From: Elusimicrobia bacterium RIFCSPLOWO2_02_FULL_39_32
GTDB taxonomy: Bacteria; Elusimicrobiota; Elusimicrobia; 2-02-FULL-39-32
Assembly: GCA_001800135.1 (NCBI GenBank)
Contig: MGUU01000016.1
Coordinates: 310,001 to 374,000 of the forward strand
Direction: 5' to 3'
Length of the DNA: 64,000 bases
Of this stretch, positions 15,001 to 21,263 are shown piece after piece. How positions within the stretch are numbered: the stretch's first letter is position 1; each line of letters opens with the position of its first letter. The translations under genes and the position numbers were made by a program. A model generated the notes under the pieces. It ran no database searches. It was not told the origin of the DNA and saw only the letters and a program-made list of their open reading frames with translations.

Positions 15001-18000
15001 TTCTTCCGAGCAAGATATACCCACAAACTTACTCCTCCTGTAAATACTCCCAATGCTGCTACCAATATACTGTTCCCTAATACAGGATCTACCATTAACG
15101 GCACAAACCCTTGCGTTAACAATGATGGCGGTATCAATATAAAAGCTAATGCAACTGACCCTAATATCCCTCCTAATCCTCCGCCTGTGATGATCCCGCT
15201 GGATTTTTGCTTCTCTGCCTTAAAACCATATACATTTTCTAACAGTTGAGATAATGCGGCAATATATAGTTTTAATTGATTAGGAGTGATTTCAATTTTC
15301 CCAAGATCTGGCAGCTCTTTTTCTCCATTAATAATTTTCCCTAAAGTTTTAAATTCATTGTGCATCCCTTCCTCTCTCACAGATTTTAAGACTCTTGCAT
15401 CCAAAGCGCTGTCTATGCCAACTTCTCTAGGATGGCCTCTACGCAACAAATTTAATAGACGATCTAAAGCTCTACGGCTGCCTGGAATTAAAAGACCATA
15501 TTGATTCTCTATTCTTAAAGAAACAGCATAAAAATATTCTTCTAATTCCTGCTCATTCACATTGCTACTTACAACATTGCGTTCTTGCATGCTAAAAATA
15601 GAAGACAAATATTTAAACCGCTCTGTCTCTGATCTTATGGATTCCAAAATTTGATTTCTGAATCCTGATTCTGGGAATAAAGCTAAGAAAGCAGGGTTCA
15701 TTTCATTTAAATCTTGAATAAATTTTTCTTTCCTATTTCTATTAACCTGAGCTTGAGATAAAACATCCTGAGAAGAATCAACTTTTAACTCTTCTAATAA
15801 ATCTATATTAAAACGCTGATTGATTCTGTTCAGTAACTCAGCCCGAGCATCTTCCTGATACTCCCTCTCCACACCAGGAATCTCTATCTCTCCTCTTCCC
15901 ATGCTCTTTAAATTCTCATACCGATCCCCGCCTAAACCAATAAGCTCCTGCATGATCCCTTCATTCAAACTCCCCATCCCAAACATCTCTCTATCTCCTG
16001 CCGCTAATCCCTCTCTCAATCCCTCTTCATTCCTATTCCATACCCTCCTCCCTTCATTTACTGGGGCTGGAGATGGAGATGGGGATGGAGATACTTCCCC
16101 CACACTACCAAACAAACTCCTTATTCTATCCGCAAATCTGCTAAATATACTCCCTGATTCTGATACTGCTGGAACTGCTCCTACTCCTTCTGAATCAGTT
16201 GCTTGGCTAAAACCATACAAGTTATTAAGAGACTCTGTTACTGAAACTGCTGGCGCCACTCCTCTAGAGTTCGAGGATGGGGATGGGGCTGCTGCTCCTT
16301 TATTTACATTTTCATCTGATTTATCTACTCTCCCCTGACTCCCTCCCACTATAACTAATTTTTTCTCTCCTGCTGCTTGATCCGCTTTCCCTTTATCTTC
16401 AATATTTAACACTACTCCTGCCCCGCTTCTTCCTAAAACTGTTGCTGCTGCTTTACCTGCTGCTCCATTAACCCCTGGAACTGTGGTCACTGCCCCGCCT
16501 GCAGCCGCTGCTGGAGTCCGCGTTAATGTCTGCGTTCCTCCCACTGCAGGCGCTGATGGACTTGCTGGTGAAGGCGCTGCTTGAGTGGCTGGAGTTCCAG
16601 CTACTGATCCACCTACATTCTGATCTGAATTTAAAGAACCTCCTCTTACTGTTTCTCTAACCTCCTCATCTCTTCCTTCCCTAATAAGAGCTGCCAACCA
16701 TGTGCTGAATGCAGCTAATATCGGACGTATCCTACCTTGAGAAATAGCCCTGGTCTCATAATCCACTATCCCAATTTCTTCCGGAACTCCTGCTTGATCA
16801 ATATCATCTACATCCTCATCCTCTTCTTCATCTATTGAAACAGTTCTTTCTCTTCTTAAAAAATTAAGAAGAATCACGCCGATAATGGGTAAAAATCCAA
16901 AGAAAATCCACATTCCTATATTACGCATTTGAGAAATTTTTAAATTCCAGGTTAATTCCTTTAAAGTAGGTTTTAATATTTTCTCTGCCCGCTGCTTAGA
17001 ACTTTTTAGATTTCTATCTAATTGAGACTCGGTCTCTGCTAATAAGGAAGAAAGTTCAGATCTTAAACTTTGATTTTCAATAGTTTGTAAATTAATTCTC
17101 TTTGCAAGCGCCTTTGAACTATTCACAATCATTTCCAATTCCTGAATTCTTAATCTAGTCTCATCTTGAATTAGCTGCATTCGGTCTTTAAAATCTTCAA
17201 CATCTATGGCCCACAACTCTTTGATTTGATTCATCTCATCTTCTAAAGCTGACACACGATTGTGCACAATTCGAGTAAGCGCTATTCCTCTTAAATAATC
17301 CGCTAAATCCGGAGCTATTTTTTGAATCTCAAGCTGGGCTTTGAACAGCTTGTCAGACTCTTTCTTTGTAGTTTCTACAGAGGAAAGAGTAGTCTCTAGC
17401 TCGTTTATATTAAGTTCCAATGAACGATTTTCTGCTGTTAAATGATTCAAAGCATTTTCAGTTTCTTTTTTCATTAAGGTTAAAGTTTCATCCCCTTCCG
17501 GGATCTTTGTAATTTCAGGAGGAAACTTATTTTTAATTTTTTGATCTGCATTATTCTTAACTTGCGCTGCGGTCGTTAAATTAGAACGAAGCTTCGCTAT
17601 CTCATTTTGCAATTCTATTTCAAGCTGCGCCAAATCTTTAATTTTATTTTTTAACGCTTTTATTTGCGGGAATTTTCCGGACTGAACAGAACTCCAAAGC
17701 CCTTGTAGAATTTTAACTTCTTCCTGATACTGTTTATTTTTTGATTTAACCTTATCAAAATTTTCTTTAGAACCTTCAGTTGCATTCTTAATCTGCATTC
17801 TTAAATTTTCAATTTCTATGACAATACGGGAAAGCCCAATGCGTGGATCATTGGTAATGGATAACACTTGTAAAAGCGGATAAGGATCAATGGCAGTAGA
17901 GTCGGACCGTCTTAACTCAAAATGAAGGTGCGGGGCTGTATTTTCTGGGTGAGGATGGAGATTGTGAGAAATTAAAAGACCAGTCTGAACTGGATCATTT

Positions 18001-21000
18001 TCCATAACCACTGGATTTGCTAAATGACGATAAACTGTTTGATAATGAGAATAGCTTGCGCCAAGATCAACTGTAACATGAATGCCGGAATTAGGCACGC
18101 TCACCACTTTAGTTACCTGTCCGCTCATCAGGGCAATGACCGGAGCATCTGAACCGGAAAAAATATCAATTCCTTCATGCAGACCATTGTGCGCTGCATC
18201 TGCAATACCCCAGCTCCCAGGATCAAAATCCGCGTTATAAGCAACCTGAATCTTAGTGATGGAAGCTACATTATAGCCCTGATTCATGCGAATGTTCGAA
18301 GGAGGCACATTAAAAGGAAAACGACCGCTGGCTATTAAACTCCTAATGACCAAAACATCTTCAACGTTATAAGAAAATCTGGAATTACGGATAAGATCAT
18401 CTAAGAGTTTTACTTTTTCTGCTTCTAAATCTTGCGCTGCTTTAACCATGGCGCTAATCACTTCGCTGCCAGATGCTTGAGGCAAAATCTGATCCAACGC
18501 ATTAAATGGCTGGCTTGGAGTATTCACAACTGTGGGAGCTGGAGCAGGTTCTTGAGTAGGAACTTGACTCTCAGGTTGTCTAGTAAGCGGTTGAAAACTA
18601 AAAAAACCAAAATTAGATATTGGCGGAGGAGTTTGCATGGCGCTTGCCGCAACAGATGGAGCTATAAAACGGCTGTTCTTTTTTTGGACTTGAGGCGGCT
18701 GAGAAAATATAGAAAAGAGTGTGGTAACTCCTATTAAAAATAAAATAATTCTTTTTGGATTTCCTAAAACGCTAAAAACAATGGGTGAGAAACCTATCAT
18801 GCCTCCAACAACTATTTGCTGAGATTGCATATGAGACTGCATTATTGTGCCAATAGATGGGCTCATAGAAGCTAAAACAGCCACAACAAAAAGCGCTGCC
18901 AGACTAGCAACAGCCACAATTTGTGAAAATATTTTTTGTTTTAAGGTGGGGAGCGCAACAACTTCTTTTTTAAGCGGCTGAGGAGAGGCTTTATTTAATT
19001 GTTTTGGACCTGCTCTTTCTGGAGGAACTTTTCTTTGAATATTAGAGTATGGCCAAACTTCTTTAGAATAAGGCTCTAATCTTTCGCTATCTTCTTTTTT
19101 TGCTTTCCTAAAACTAAGATGGCCCGCTCTCTCCATCCCGGTTTGCAGCCAAAAACTTAATCCGGAAAAAATGCGCACAACCCCTTCTTCGCCAAAGCTG
19201 CCGGGCTTAGATCTTAAAGTTCCCATGGCTTTTTCAATTGCGTTCTCAAATTCCACAGAAACTAAATGAGGCATGGGTTCAAAATCTGAACTTTCAACTA
19301 AAAAATTAACTCTGGAAAATTCTCCCTGATACGCGCCTAAAAGGATCTTAGTACCTTTATCTTCAACAGGACCTACAAAAAACAATTTGTTCTTAATAAT
19401 GTCCATTACTTTTTCCACTGCTTCTGCCAGCTCTTGATCCTCTGCATGAATATTGTTTTCTAACTCCCCTTTTAACTCTTCTAATTTTTTAGTGTAACTT
19501 TCTATTAAGGAAGCGTACTTTATTTTTTCTATTCCTTTGCCCTTATCGCTCTTATCTTTTTTCTCCTGCTTCTGGGCTCTTTCAAAAGAAAGTTTTGGAC
19601 GAATTACAATATAAGGCACCCCTTTATCTCTTAAAAGCTTCATCATGCCAGCAGTATGAAAACCACCTGCAATTAAAACCACTCTTTCCTCATTCAATTC
19701 TTTTACTTTTTCCAAGGTCTTCTCCACCATGGTTTGGTCTCTTTTAAAAGCAAGTCTGTAATAGCCTTCTTGTAAATATCTCATTTGGGCATAGGTGGGT
19801 GTTTGAGCTCGACTAATTTTAGAGGGCTGGTGAGTTTGGCTTACTTCAATCTTTAAATCTTTTTCTTTTTGACGAACAAAATTTTCAATCTCCTTCCAAC
19901 CTAAGACTTTACCGCTAAAATTTTTTAAATCCCCTTTTTTAACTGTTTGTCTGTAATCTTCCCAATCTGTAGGGGAAAGTTTCTCATCCCAAAACTTAGT
20001 TTCTATTCTTAAACCCCTGTCCACCTCCACTAATTTTTTTAGTTTTTCATCCTGACCGGCAAAACTTAAAAATACATTTTTCTCTAATTTTATAATCTCA
20101 TCGCTAAGTTTTTCTGTTTTAATTGCGCTATATTTTTTAAGATAATTCACATAGATTTTTATTTGGGGTAGATCCCGATTGTGGGCTTGGGCTAGGTTAA
20201 TAATCCCTTCATAAAAACGCTCTCCGCTGATCTTGCCCAGACGATAGCTTAAACTTACCTGTCCTAGCTGAGCTAGGCTGGATTTATCTAACTTATCTTC
20301 TAGAAAAATAAGTAATTTTTTTCTTTCTTCTTCTATTCCTTCTTTGGTAAATTGCGCTTCTAGTTTAACCATCTCCTCTAAGCTGGTTAAATTTGGATAA
20401 TCTTGATTCTTCCAGTTTTGAGGATCAGCTTTTAGTAAATAAGAGAAATATTCTTTTAAAGGAATTTTCTGACTGTCAAAATTTCTGCTGACATGATCTA
20501 ATTCTAAAAGTTTTCTGGGATAAATCTTTCGCTTAATCGCATCCAGCCTAAAACTTAATTTTTCCAACTCTTCTAACAAGTTTTTTCTATCCCTATCAAT
20601 CACCTCTCTGGCTTTGGCATTCGCTTCATAAAGCTCTTTTTCTTCCACGCCATAAATCTTTAGCTTGCCAGGCCCCATCATAATAGCCAGATATTCTTCA
20701 CCTGTAATCTCTCCCTCCTGGAGCAAACGTTCTGCCATTTCCTTTTTCAAATTTTCATCAGGGAATACGCTAATCCATTCAGGGCTCACCCTTCCCCACG
20801 CGCCTTCCACGCAGACTAAAAGCGGCTGAAGAGAAGCTGCTTCTTTGCTTTCAGGATTTCCAGAATGGATAATTTTTAATATTTCACTCGCATTTTTTTG
20901 CGCGTCATAAACTCCGTGAGCGTCTTGAATATGGATCACCAATGGGGGCTGTTCAGCCAAATTTGGGATTCCGCCCCAAGCTTCAACCACAGTTCCTAAA

Positions 21001-21263
21001 TCCTCTGGTATTTCAATGCCTGAAGCTATGCCTAACTCTTTAATTCTTTCTTTTTCTTCCGAACTTTTATCTGTTTTTTTAAGAGCCTCTGCCACCTTTT
21101 CCTTTTTCTCTGTCATTACATCCACTGCTTTTTTTCTTTCATCCCAGATAGAAGCTTCAGCATAGGGAGGAACAACAATAGAAAATAAAAGAGCCCCCAG
21201 CACACAGATCGCTGTGCTCTCTAACCAATTTCTATTTTTCTTTTCTATCCAGAAACGAATCAT
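1..21263 (-). CDS. Giant exported mosaic protein with TraB/ChaN-like, M23 peptidase, repeat and GT2 glycosyltransferase domains (3' partial)
   Basis: No in-frame stop was found from the ATG at 21263 to the window edge, giving at least 7,087 codons. A GAGGGA ribosome site lies 6 nt upstream, and the start overlaps the stop of the preceding gene (TAATG). Order by residue: signal peptide 1-33 ending PPYAEA; TraB/ChaN-like domain with HIQDAH (about 115), VEG (about 152) and AGGFH (about 533); two membrane segments near 770-850; M23 peptidase with H1029xxxD1033 and H1112-L-H1114; coiled coil 1130-1435; membrane segment about 1460; Pro/Ser/Ala linkers; IPGV helical repeats 1730-2700; AAKT repeats 2840-3750; HEAT-like repeats 4250-4520; membrane segments; GT2 domain with SHDxxEA and QKKRW (about 5280-5325), resembling OpgH/NdvB glucan synthases; membrane segments to 5720; Gly-rich linker 5748-5828; an unassigned helical tail. 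Cell-envelope work (wall cleavage, glucan synthesis) is inferred. The product may be processed. Confidence 0.93.
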   Translation of the reverse strand, partial: MIRFWIEKKNRNWLESTAICVLGALLFSIVVPPYAEASIWDERKKAVDVMTEKKEKVAEALKKTDKSSEEKERIKELGIASGIEIPEDLGTVVEAWGGIPNLAEQPPLVIHIQDAHGVYDAQKNASEILKIIHSGNPESKEAASLQPLLVCVEGAWGRVSPEWISVFPDENLKKEMAERLLQEGEITGEEYLAIMMGPGKLKIYGVEEKELYEANAKAREVIDRDRKNLLEELEKLSFRLDAIKRKIYPRKLLELDHVSRNFDSQKIPLKEYFSYLLKADPQNWKNQDYPNLTSLEEMVKLEAQFTKEGIEEERKKLLIFLEDKLDKSSLAQLGQVSLSYRLGKISGERFYEGIINLAQAHNRDLPQIKIYVNYLKKYSAIKTEKLSDEIIKLEKNVFLSFAGQDEKLKKLVEVDRGLRIETKFWDEKLSPTDWEDYRQTVKKGDLKNFSGKVLGWKEIENFVRQKEKDLKIEVSQTHQPSKISRAQTPTYAQMRYLQEGYYRLAFKRDQTMVEKTLEKVKELNEERVVLIAGGFHTAGMMKLLRDKGVPYIVIRPKLSFERAQKQEKKDKSDKGKGIEKIKYASLIESYTKKLEELKGELENNIHAEDQELAEAVEKVMDIIKNKLFFVGPVEDKGTKILLGAYQGEFSRVNFLVESSDFEPMPHLVSVEFENAIEKAMGTLRSKPGSFGEEGVVRIFSGLSFWLQTGMERAGHLSFRKAKKEDSERLEPYSKEVWPYSNIQRKVPPERAGPKQLNKASPQPLKKEVVALPTLKQKIFSQIVAVASLAALFVVAVLASMSPSIGTIMQSHMQSQQIVVGGMIGFSPIVFSVLGNPKRIILFLIGVTTLFSIFSQPPQVQKKNSRFIAPSVAASAMQTPPPISNFGFFSFQPLTRQPESQVPTQEPAPAPTVVNTPSQPFNALDQILPQASGSEVISAMVKAAQDLEAEKVKLLDDLIRNSRFSYNVEDVLVIRSLIASGRFPFNVPPSNIRMNQGYNVASITKIQVAYNADFDPGSWGIADAAHNGLHEGIDIFSGSDAPVIALMSGQVTKVVSVPNSGIHVTVDLGASYSHYQTVYRHLANPVVMENDPVQTGLLISHNLHPHPENTAPHLHFELRRSDSTAIDPYPLLQVLSITNDPRIGLSRIVIEIENLRMQIKNATEGSKENFDKVKSKNKQYQEEVKILQGLWSSVQSGKFPQIKALKNKIKDLAQLEIELQNEIAKLRSNLTTAAQVKNNADQKIKNKFPPEITKIPEGDETLTLMKKETENALNHLTAENRSLELNINELETTLSSVETTKKESDKLFKAQLEIQKIAPDLADYLRGIALTRIVHNRVSALEDEMNQIKELWAIDVEDFKDRMQLIQDETRLRIQELEMIVNSSKALAKRINLQTIENQSLRSELSSLLAETESQLDRNLKSSKQRAEKILKPTLKELTWNLKISQMRNIGMWIFFGFLPIIGVILLNFLRRERTVSIDEEEDEDVDDIDQAGVPEEIGIVDYETRAISQGRIRPILAAFSTWLAALIREGRDEEVRETVRGGSLNSDQNVGGSVAGTPATQAAPSPASPSAPAVGGTQTLTRTPAAAAGGAVTTVPGVNGAAGKAAATVLGRSGAGVVLNIEDKGKADQAAGEKKLVIVGGSQGRVDKSDENVNKGAAAPSPSSNSRGVAPAVSVTESLNNLYGFSQATDSEGVGAVPAVSESGSIFSRFADRIRSLFGSVGEVSPSPSPSPAPVNEGRRVWNRNEEGLREGLAAGDREMFGMGSLNEGIMQELIGLGGDRYENLKSMGRGEIEIPGVEREYQEDARAELLNRINQRFNIDLLEELKVDSSQDVLSQAQVNRNRKEKFIQDLNEMNPAFLALFPESGFRNQILESIRSETERFKYLSSIFSMQERNVVSSNVNEQELEEYFYAVSLRIENQYGLLIPGSRRALDRLLNLLRRGHPREVGIDSALDARVLKSVREEGMHNEFKTLGKIINGEKELPDLGKIEITPNQLKLYIAALSQLLENVYGFKAEKQKSSGIITGGGLGGILGSVALAFILIPPSLLTQGFVPLMVDPVLGNSILVAALGVFTGGVSLWVYLARKKKTKGGAGTATTASGSSAATPAPTATPQAAPVAAPTTPAPAASGASPAVPAATPAPSASGGTPTAPPTPTPTPTPTPTPTATPAPSASAGVPVTPAVSGTGSIFTRFADRVKNLFGGGKATPVAAVSTPRVVGWEKSEEGLRRALEAGDKEIFGMGSLNEGIMQELIGLGGDRYENLKRMGRGEIEIPGVESEYQGEAREELLSKIRGRFGIDLLKEPEVVKAEDMVMKGNKGEWERNEKGLRGALAAEDEVIFGFEPLVNELIMTTIINSGVDRLQSLEEIIRGDRDIVGLDIKYMKAVRNDLGRVVHKNFNYEIREIEYFIREMKGGRNVLRVGSPVDEGVMELLRKGRDGEEKRILSRVMSGRMKIPGVREEEQVEARNEVRKVLRENYGFKGIDTGGGFGIFGTTLGMMLIPISRIVGGSLGDSAIGNAIFLASLGIAAGGIGIAFILRKKEAMLLEERETIKNIADLIKELRNGNAKALGIGTPVDEGVMNLIQNSKEGKEKNILEKIIFGKIRIPGVSQDRQQEARDYLARRLEADFNFKVDLKHEQLMEDREKIGVEKLEEELLRKNWSVFGLDDKIGQAIYEEISKSGYMLLNLENILSGKISLPGVEIERQAEALKDLSRKLKLDFGFEIGSFEKYKKPFFVTLEQKRIGDPSGIIKPVRVTRPDRMFGMGIIKPAAAQFTHGQRSPIIEFPDVRERMGYIAREVNQTSFSSLFLIILGRFLSILERPFREVEGIDLGFRAPQGLPARGLKGSTSKLSSLGTGVLQPAVIERAIPRAANTTILRIANPEKEIPQAVKTSVLSLGGTVKLTQIEEARKIAQAFGTGKLSASGTRILTFQRAAVEVVRAAKTTILNLVGTSRLLQMEEVRETPKASVAGKVGSSKRGKGKRALKPAIPARRILRAAGTTVLTPAAAESRIPEAAKTSILASLIPEKEIPQAAKTSVLKPVVEREVAAAAKTGVLVQSEVVASIPVGTSKLPNIEEAKETPRAALTGKLDSSKTGILPVLLQKRAEYVARETTQTIFRIPFLMILGSLFSILESSFKIFIKDKVIGLEFKTPQGLPARGLKGSTSRLSSLGTGALKPAIAERAIPRAAKTSVLSPAVVEREVAAAAKTGVLVQSEVVASIPVGTAKLPQIEEAIETPKASGTGKLGSSRTGALKPAILERVIPRAAKTGILTQSEEVASLPVGTAKLPQIEEAQAAPRVSLTGKLVQSLTRVLVSPFVEREMVRAAKTAILSLVGTGRLSQVEEVRDIPSAAKTTILTPAAAESRIPEAAKTSILASLIPEKEIPQAAKTSVLKPVVEREVAAAAKTGVLVQSEVVASIPVGTSKLPNIEEAKETPRAALTGKLDSSKTGILPVLLQKRAEYVARETTQTIFRIPFLMILGSLFSILESSFKIFIKDKVIGLEFKTPQGLPARGLKGSTSRLSSLGTGALKPAIAERAIPRAAKTSVLSPAVVEREVVRAAQTGVLTQPETVAAIPVGTAELPKIEEAQATPRVSLTGKLVQSITRILVSPFVEREMVRAAKTAILKIASLETEMPQPAKTSILKPVVEREVVHAAKTGVLSLLGTSKLDLMQTEKVRAGPTRRLEAVPDQKVAAQGTIPLERFRGARPNISDRTSHLAFDKTGRLSPSRVEPVRQFPRGTVNLSQNRQNTGRLDLRAVEKTKSASPTALLIPVQEPQTNLLGRMAQTGLKLIMRLMNIQEEEKPQPLEIGWNFRDEGIRQELEVLRAEGGKHFEEALRQIAKERGIEARAKVSTKGSPMARNILPQPNKPTRPGTINKITIKDKAATIGSSVIKVGVVLLLVGTLTLLPDFYSVAWSAPLTPLTPILAVDPTLQFAYSLFSVLGVAAILFIIGLGAIRLNTLRAGAPATKVTILTVMKKGKAVDPENIEAQVRFDATNNRYDIEVRSWIAELVGGIAPNETLKTLHDKADRVIADSTSIVQDADTRGEVDPIHEGKIKDAGVLKQILDRERFRISVDQLLRTSRLPASFLNNHFIYSTLHRLIVFVYEPLFALLVFLKIAKPATIGIGLFFTSLFAASAAFAFPAGFLPFDLQTPMADSQTFSWSQITLILSDLIDMQVISNLFWGYILIAILGVAAVTLIIGSSVKIVRDVRISRNVWNETDLGEIQKVFYGKYWLSRIVRGSAIDKVVELSKADEAIREEGKKILIKLLINDRFTNVHKKLGLVLEKELGVERKQIIESYWELLKSNEPEVRRNAVKRLVKLGANSDLMALGFLNVATAGVRVERTVREEALVALRRYPNVRPDTSEKVVRDLVELSKDTSLLDPILETLTYFRTPNTDTLVKNKLGLLLGDSRSYIRSRAVTASAQYQDPNTFELASKALQDPDSLVKISAIDVLIRLKDPRSVQVLISALEEETRALQAERTRVSRNLKEMYRMKIAEALAYFSGDLFLESERSISALKNHLPHIPGSTERLVSQGYDEAINEAVEESRVSVSPETDKFNWAIQTIEQAKHKKGSGPALPFSLGGHFLAGALWYLIALWNLHSFTGTPLFFLPILPSPIALVLLIFSSFASFFYFFRAIRTSERLKKLHPLYYFFSVTAMVGIFYMIIGIWLIPLGFDNILMQTISTGFMQFFVSWIVNPMVYGINTVLSFLHLGARIDLIDLSTKGSTKVIWAFIIGVVGTILTFTPVKILADIQFARFRALEFQKTTDESYGVENPHGTNRTDYFDDTDPLVAKLRDDTTYLDPATGLPPPGPRRTFLRELYWTWRYAVLPLLYIFLQIMISLTLTFLITYTISTKIPIGDFSSWIFLVLQTIPLPLVNLTPARLITGFIVRSLSPTPKIPSEEIEEDFENNGISDTDRTLALTTVRVEPFLDKNGNLDEAVTMATIEEQLRWWFESFKNNYDPNGNITFVYMSCGIDPVNDPVNPKNIRRRVTELEIEAFQRYAGPGGELDTILSGKGFNQDQIDAYRRNFVFAKRWSTIGKKLFAYHDMHLVAMGETRAKTFTNPTLWGPKNKFSRNPDEPLYIGLHDLDQNGDLINEFTEDRPHTYQMYQDIRELMQNEGLIGRDRFGELVGVQMIHDSYSNPNKNKFKHVVLYDGANYSREGELRRIIAKSAFLDRFKRDPVLQERYWKLYPSLNESAMVMPQLRIHSIASWYHYMSAQARRILIWTLEDFQTAFGRTGDFGKEAHLLALYTKRVIVEGRPIPNYLSHDTFEARRAKPFFDAMAEIMEDIPPSLISSLYQKKRWGSGDFRLSYDFFTRGSIQEKWIAGQALFSHYQVMAFGFWLFIRILGTALGILPVELPWIAEGIFVFSIFSNIIISKFYLIIIENGLKGIFGTLILTLFSSRDPANPRRTIPLYARIFGMVALATTVTLSYLFSLALPYTIAAIFITLLVTSIFAGTFRIVWRNTVDAGKNFVIGIMELALANIYLMDIILLPWITLISYVEDITGKAAVWIPQIKMDMFYDDSVSLYQNAGHRFGQDEQGRGGFPFFIFIFLLGIAIPLILGLHFPNADLIKRAFPIFAAHIIGSALGVYLSAQRPNLWTGFWQGAIAFVTWLPLATFFSPNSVWFSISLGIGIVSFLANLIGGNQWIIQNLTNSTVDTRAPSPVRASIWEHLFVFGLGIYLTWSGWYGINHYQMWGERASNSSVISLFLLIVGLGFIAFSIWDATVRRPRSSGTGGGAGGAGGAGGGGTGAGGAPGAGGGTPGGGAPGGGAGGGGTGGAGGAGGAPGGGAPGTGGGTGAGGGGIIHIPGAAPGGGRQVAIIRVTSALLALTMFGSVLAKSVFALPTPIPTPITTPSPTPNGFRQAIQNILVAYGKAQRTVTGAGVLEEEQKYHLDQVQRRMLTRADLYTRNRDDLISLIAMVDALHSPILLIRDGPKGEKIGKLKGLPAKILTELDQLEPLEEFPVTYPLPLNQQFTGTEPKRENVMRMAESYPEELSILANHRERALMMREAGRDSQKNAFFNTVYQSIMGAFQFIGGYLSRIQTLWHVPDVVKYREYPFILSFVELPEMARIRMLSDARDTTGKTQEETMRIEYWDKINRNWNKVKAAQDILDTKQFENLAVGTKGTLEEWGEEPSAENVQTFLEFSNNLEQELSQNLSKLPVSRFRDPNSRALKTARDMSAIPLIILRKIPYVPSVRVQGAMEPAEHAATIASPFLYAIDIDKERAYVNRLTGYALKNHMSVQDVIRMLGLDYANSFWDSAEFKGDAIAQVYQNRIRLRKVEEFQVGLEANLWDQENKFRNEEQLERLQTQNFVADQIFSSAFIEPATLEEKRIILSIVEPALQEILNPEIVQGGKADQMRNLVQQLRVMGVDLQAIAQGDPSERNLYANLWVQVNATRIARLARVMAQNGLSTTASATPSVIATPSVTATPSPIPAAPSPAASPVKNEQQRELLIKVAARRFPSYNSATPQIQLAYQWYVLIDHFETFREMREGNNQFYMDMKAKGKLELLPGLKWIPEIPESELTDSLLYSFQIENNLGQLGQGYVAGYLSHAAHISGRRTTGQGAQKISGLQKFRSDIPKHFNLLDSSSKLPAPPLVEQFANERYFKRTGIILTNPIERRKIAWNEIVQRTRFLQHNKYKVTPTQLARVWEMALQTVIKRWKDYPIEAEGTVESFVNRVFQRMEKDGLLHENSKVSNQELDRRINEVFKEYEDQLDMSKRTVKVAVNESYIEIINRRYEIEADPLLRTTVLNETIRRRNGLDARARLLQGLEINEIHYFSNPNRNGPWSLSVLWVDLHRHLSKTYDALFWDGEGLVDFPLLYGMVENNGTTRGKFDLSRKLVGHELQPGEEELDLDKLLGAIKTTIYKDFHLVYSISNLLAKQGWLDSWTEIVKKGIRIERAKKNKVRTNEFLTPEDQAIFSFVNLMNLRIEEKNGSIVKNPRTRAQNGLNGLSSLIIGDTNEALSIQAAKDGRRITLQQIESHILSLINNKHDFRRQGSELLSDGVKMYSAMMQESAANKSYKGKPLPFHKSGIMDSNLILRRRVLPDWPLAKFIKNFRPI
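3778..4020 (-). repeat. Gly-rich low-complexity linker in the giant protein
   Basis: In the reading frame of the giant gene this stretch encodes about 80 residues that are almost only Gly, with Ala, Pro and Thr (GAGGAGG-, GTGG- and APGG-type runs). It follows the membrane segments after the glycosyltransferase and precedes another hydrophobic segment and a Pro/Thr linker. The antisense strand reads as Pro/Ala-rich or Ser/Thr-rich open frames. These are by-products of the biased composition, not genes. A flexible spacer is the likely role. Confidence 0.75.
10603..11188. repeat. Exact 586-bp internal direct repeat, copy A
   Basis: Read base by base, 10603-11188 is identical to 11668-12253. The shift of 1,065 bp is exactly 355 codons, so the frame of the giant gene is kept. 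Identity stops sharply at both ends, against partly similar AAKT-repeat DNA. Perfect identity, including third codon positions, indicates a very recent unequal exchange or gene conversion, or an assembly artefact. Confidence 0.9.
11668..12253. repeat. Exact 586-bp internal direct repeat, copy B
   Basis: This is the second copy of the block at 10603-11188, in the same orientation and reading frame. It encodes several AAKT-type repeat units plus a short hydrophobic stretch that occurs a third time, diverged, near 12790-12870. That third copy shows the unit has been duplicated more than once. Confidence 0.9.
13080..16070 (-). repeat. Helical repeats of about 60-100 residues with an IPGV core
   Basis: The giant-gene frame repeats a unit with an acidic start such as G(S/T)(P/L)(V/N)EG(V/I)M, then a helix, then G(K/R)-x-x-IPGV, then a charged helix of the R-(Q)-x-x-A-R-x-x-L type. 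At least five units can be read, near 13150, 13470, 13900, 14450 and 15880. Two copies (about 14415-14605 and 15852-16042, shift 1,437 bp or 479 codons) are roughly 90% identical in DNA. Two-helix hydrophobic hairpins (GGGxGxxG-type, near 13620-13820 and 15030-15210) lie between units. Confidence 0.7.
14700..14995 (-). repeat. Pro/Thr/Ala-rich linker with a (PT)n tract
   Basis: In the giant-gene frame this codes for Pro-, Thr-, Ala- and Ser-rich sequence with a run of alternating Pro-Thr at about 14764-14807, built from a hexanucleotide tandem repeat (GGAGTT on the plus strand). Such tracts are typical extracellular linkers. The tandem DNA repeat makes its length likely to vary by slippage in 6-bp (2-codon) steps, which keeps the frame. 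Confidence 0.75.

Noticed and set aside
14515-15249. Plus-strand open frame of 244 codons, Gly/Val/Ala-rich
   Set aside because: It is antisense to the Pro/Thr linker and repeats of the giant gene; its composition follows from the hexanucleotide repeat, and it has no ribosome site or promoter.
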